A stretch of 14,614 nt of DNA from Alphaproteobacteria bacterium (lineage in GTDB: Bacteria; Pseudomonadota; Alphaproteobacteria; Micavibrionales; UBA2020): positions 1-14,614 of the forward strand of contig JAQSWE010000022.1 of NCBI GenBank assembly GCA_029266795.1, in the 5' to 3' direction. Each line of letters starts with the position of its first letter. The first letter of the stretch is position 1. Position numbers and translations under genes: made by a program. A model generated the notes under the pieces. The model was not told the origin of the DNA and searched no databases. It saw nothing but the letters and a program-made list of their open reading frames with translations. This document shows positions 13,767 through 14,614 of this stretch, in pieces.

Positions 13767-14614
13767 CGGGGGCGCGAGGGCTGCTGGGCGGGCTAAGCTT
13801 TTTTGGCGTCGGATTAGCGGCGAGGGTCACGCGGTCATTCAGGAACCCGTCGACTTCCTTCAGCCAGCGGTCGCGCAGCTCGTCGCGCTCCATCCAGATT
13901 TCATGAAGGGATTCTGCGATCTCGACTTTCTTCGCATTCGGCAGCAGCGTTAGTGCGCGTTCCTGCGCGGCGCGGTCGACGATGCGTTCCTGCCCCGACA
14001 CTTCCATCAGGATCGGCGTCTTGATCGCTTTCAGGTAATCTTCGTCGTTCAGGACATCAATGGACGAGAACGTGTGATAAACCCAGCCATAGGTGGCGTC
14101 GCCGGTTTTCAGCGCGTCGTTGTTCTTGATGTTTTCGGCATCGACCGCGAAGCGCACAGGGTCGCTGGTCTTGTTGTTGCCCTTGAATGCCTCTTCCGCC
14201 CAGTCGGTGCCGCCGGGGATATATTTTTCGAGGTAATTGCCGGCCTTGGCGAATTTCGCCATCTGGCGCGCGAGTTTCTTCGGCATGCCATGCGTCACGA
14301 TATCGATCATCGGGGATGTCAGCACGGCGGAATCGAATACGCCGTCATGTTCGTTCAGGTAGCGCAGCCCGATATGCGCGCCCATCGAATGGCCCATATA
14401 TACGAGCGGTTTCTTCGCGGCAGGTTCGACGATTGTCGTCACAAACTGGTGCAGCGATGAAATATGCTCGTCATAGCCTTCCTGATGCGCCTTCTGGGGG
14501 CTTGCCTTGATGAACCGCTCCGACCCGCCCTGCCCGCGCCAGTCCATCATGTAGACGTCGAAGCCGCGGGCGTTCAGGTCGTGCATCACTTCGTAATATT
14601 TTTCGATATTTTCG
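13759..14614 (-). CDS. Alpha/beta hydrolase, PldB/monoacylglycerol lipase-like (partial)
   Basis: A serine hydrolase of the S33/hydrolase-4 (lysophospholipase) type; the N terminus lies beyond the right edge, since the frame stays open through 14614. The first visible part, 'ENIEKYYEVMHDLNARGFDVYMMDWRGQGGSER', matches the start of these folds, where the D-x-RGxGxS loop follows the oxyanion strand. The nucleophile motif is 'GHSMG' (serine codon 14386-14388). The acid region 'VSGQERIVDRAAQERAL' resembles PldB's 'EEERVVD' rather than the usual GxxD. The catalytic His is in 'ESLHEIWMERDELRDRWL'. It probably cleaves lysophospholipids or monoacylglycerols, but the substrate cannot be read from sequence. 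The C-terminal 25 residues are Pro/Ser rich. Starts at GTG 14589 or ATG 14586 would cut into the fold and are rejected. Confidence 0.85.
   Translation of the reverse strand, partial: ENIEKYYEVMHDLNARGFDVYMMDWRGQGGSERFIKASPQKAHQEGYDEHISSLHQFVTTIVEPAAKKPLVYMGHSMGAHIGLRYLNEHDGVFDSAVLTSPMIDIVTHGMPKKLARQMAKFAKAGNYLEKYIPGGTDWAEEAFKGNNKTSDPVRFAVDAENIKNNDALKTGDATYGWVYHTFSSIDVLNDEDYLKAIKTPILMEVSGQERIVDRAAQERALTLLPNAKKVEIAESLHEIWMERDELRDRWLKEVDGFLNDRVTLAANPTPKKLSPPSSPRAPGM

Overview
The window is chromosomal DNA from an alphaproteobacterium with high-GC codon use. It carries the 3' half of the division and cell wall (dcw) cluster, followed by the lpxC-bamD-recN-ligA block that often lies downstream of ftsZ in this class. 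Pointers to Alphaproteobacteria are the gene order, the very long FtsZ linker ending in a DxLDIPAFLRRQ-type tail, and clustered GANTC (CcrM-type) sites ahead of ftsZ. I cannot place it to family.

Layout: (1) 1-6430, plus strand: the end of murC, then murB, ddl, ftsQ, ftsA and ftsZ. They are tightly packed (1-nt gap, TAATG overlap, 20 nt, 44 nt), except for a 171-nt regulatory gap before ftsZ, and they close with a strong intrinsic terminator. (2) 6431-7662: an accessory insert between ftsZ and lpxC. It holds a DUF1003 membrane protein behind an FNR/FixK-like box, a small minus-strand exported protein of unknown function, a shared bidirectional terminator, and a 200-nt divergent region with a perfect 10+10-nt palindrome. 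(3) 7663-13305, plus strand: lpxC (lipid A), bamD (outer-membrane protein assembly), recN (recombination repair) and ligA (NAD-dependent ligase). (4) 13306-14614: a two-unit REP-like palindrome, then two minus-strand genes: a small helical protein of unknown function with an operator-like ACATGC array upstream, and a PldB-like alpha/beta hydrolase cut by the window edge.

Together the main genes make peptidoglycan precursors (MurC, MurB, Ddl), build the Z-ring and its membrane anchor (FtsZ, FtsA, FtsQ), and supply the outer membrane (LpxC, BamD). RecN and LigA are DNA maintenance passengers. All core enzymes keep their key residues and look functional.

I found no mobile element, CRISPR array, RNA gene or convincing new multi-gene system. 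The observations most worth checking are non-coding: the GANTC/dyad architecture at the ftsZ promoter, the FNR-like box before the DUF1003 gene, the palindromic operator candidate before lpxC, the covarying REP pair after ligA, the ACATGC array, and an A-rich leader motif shared by ftsA and the 82-residue gene.
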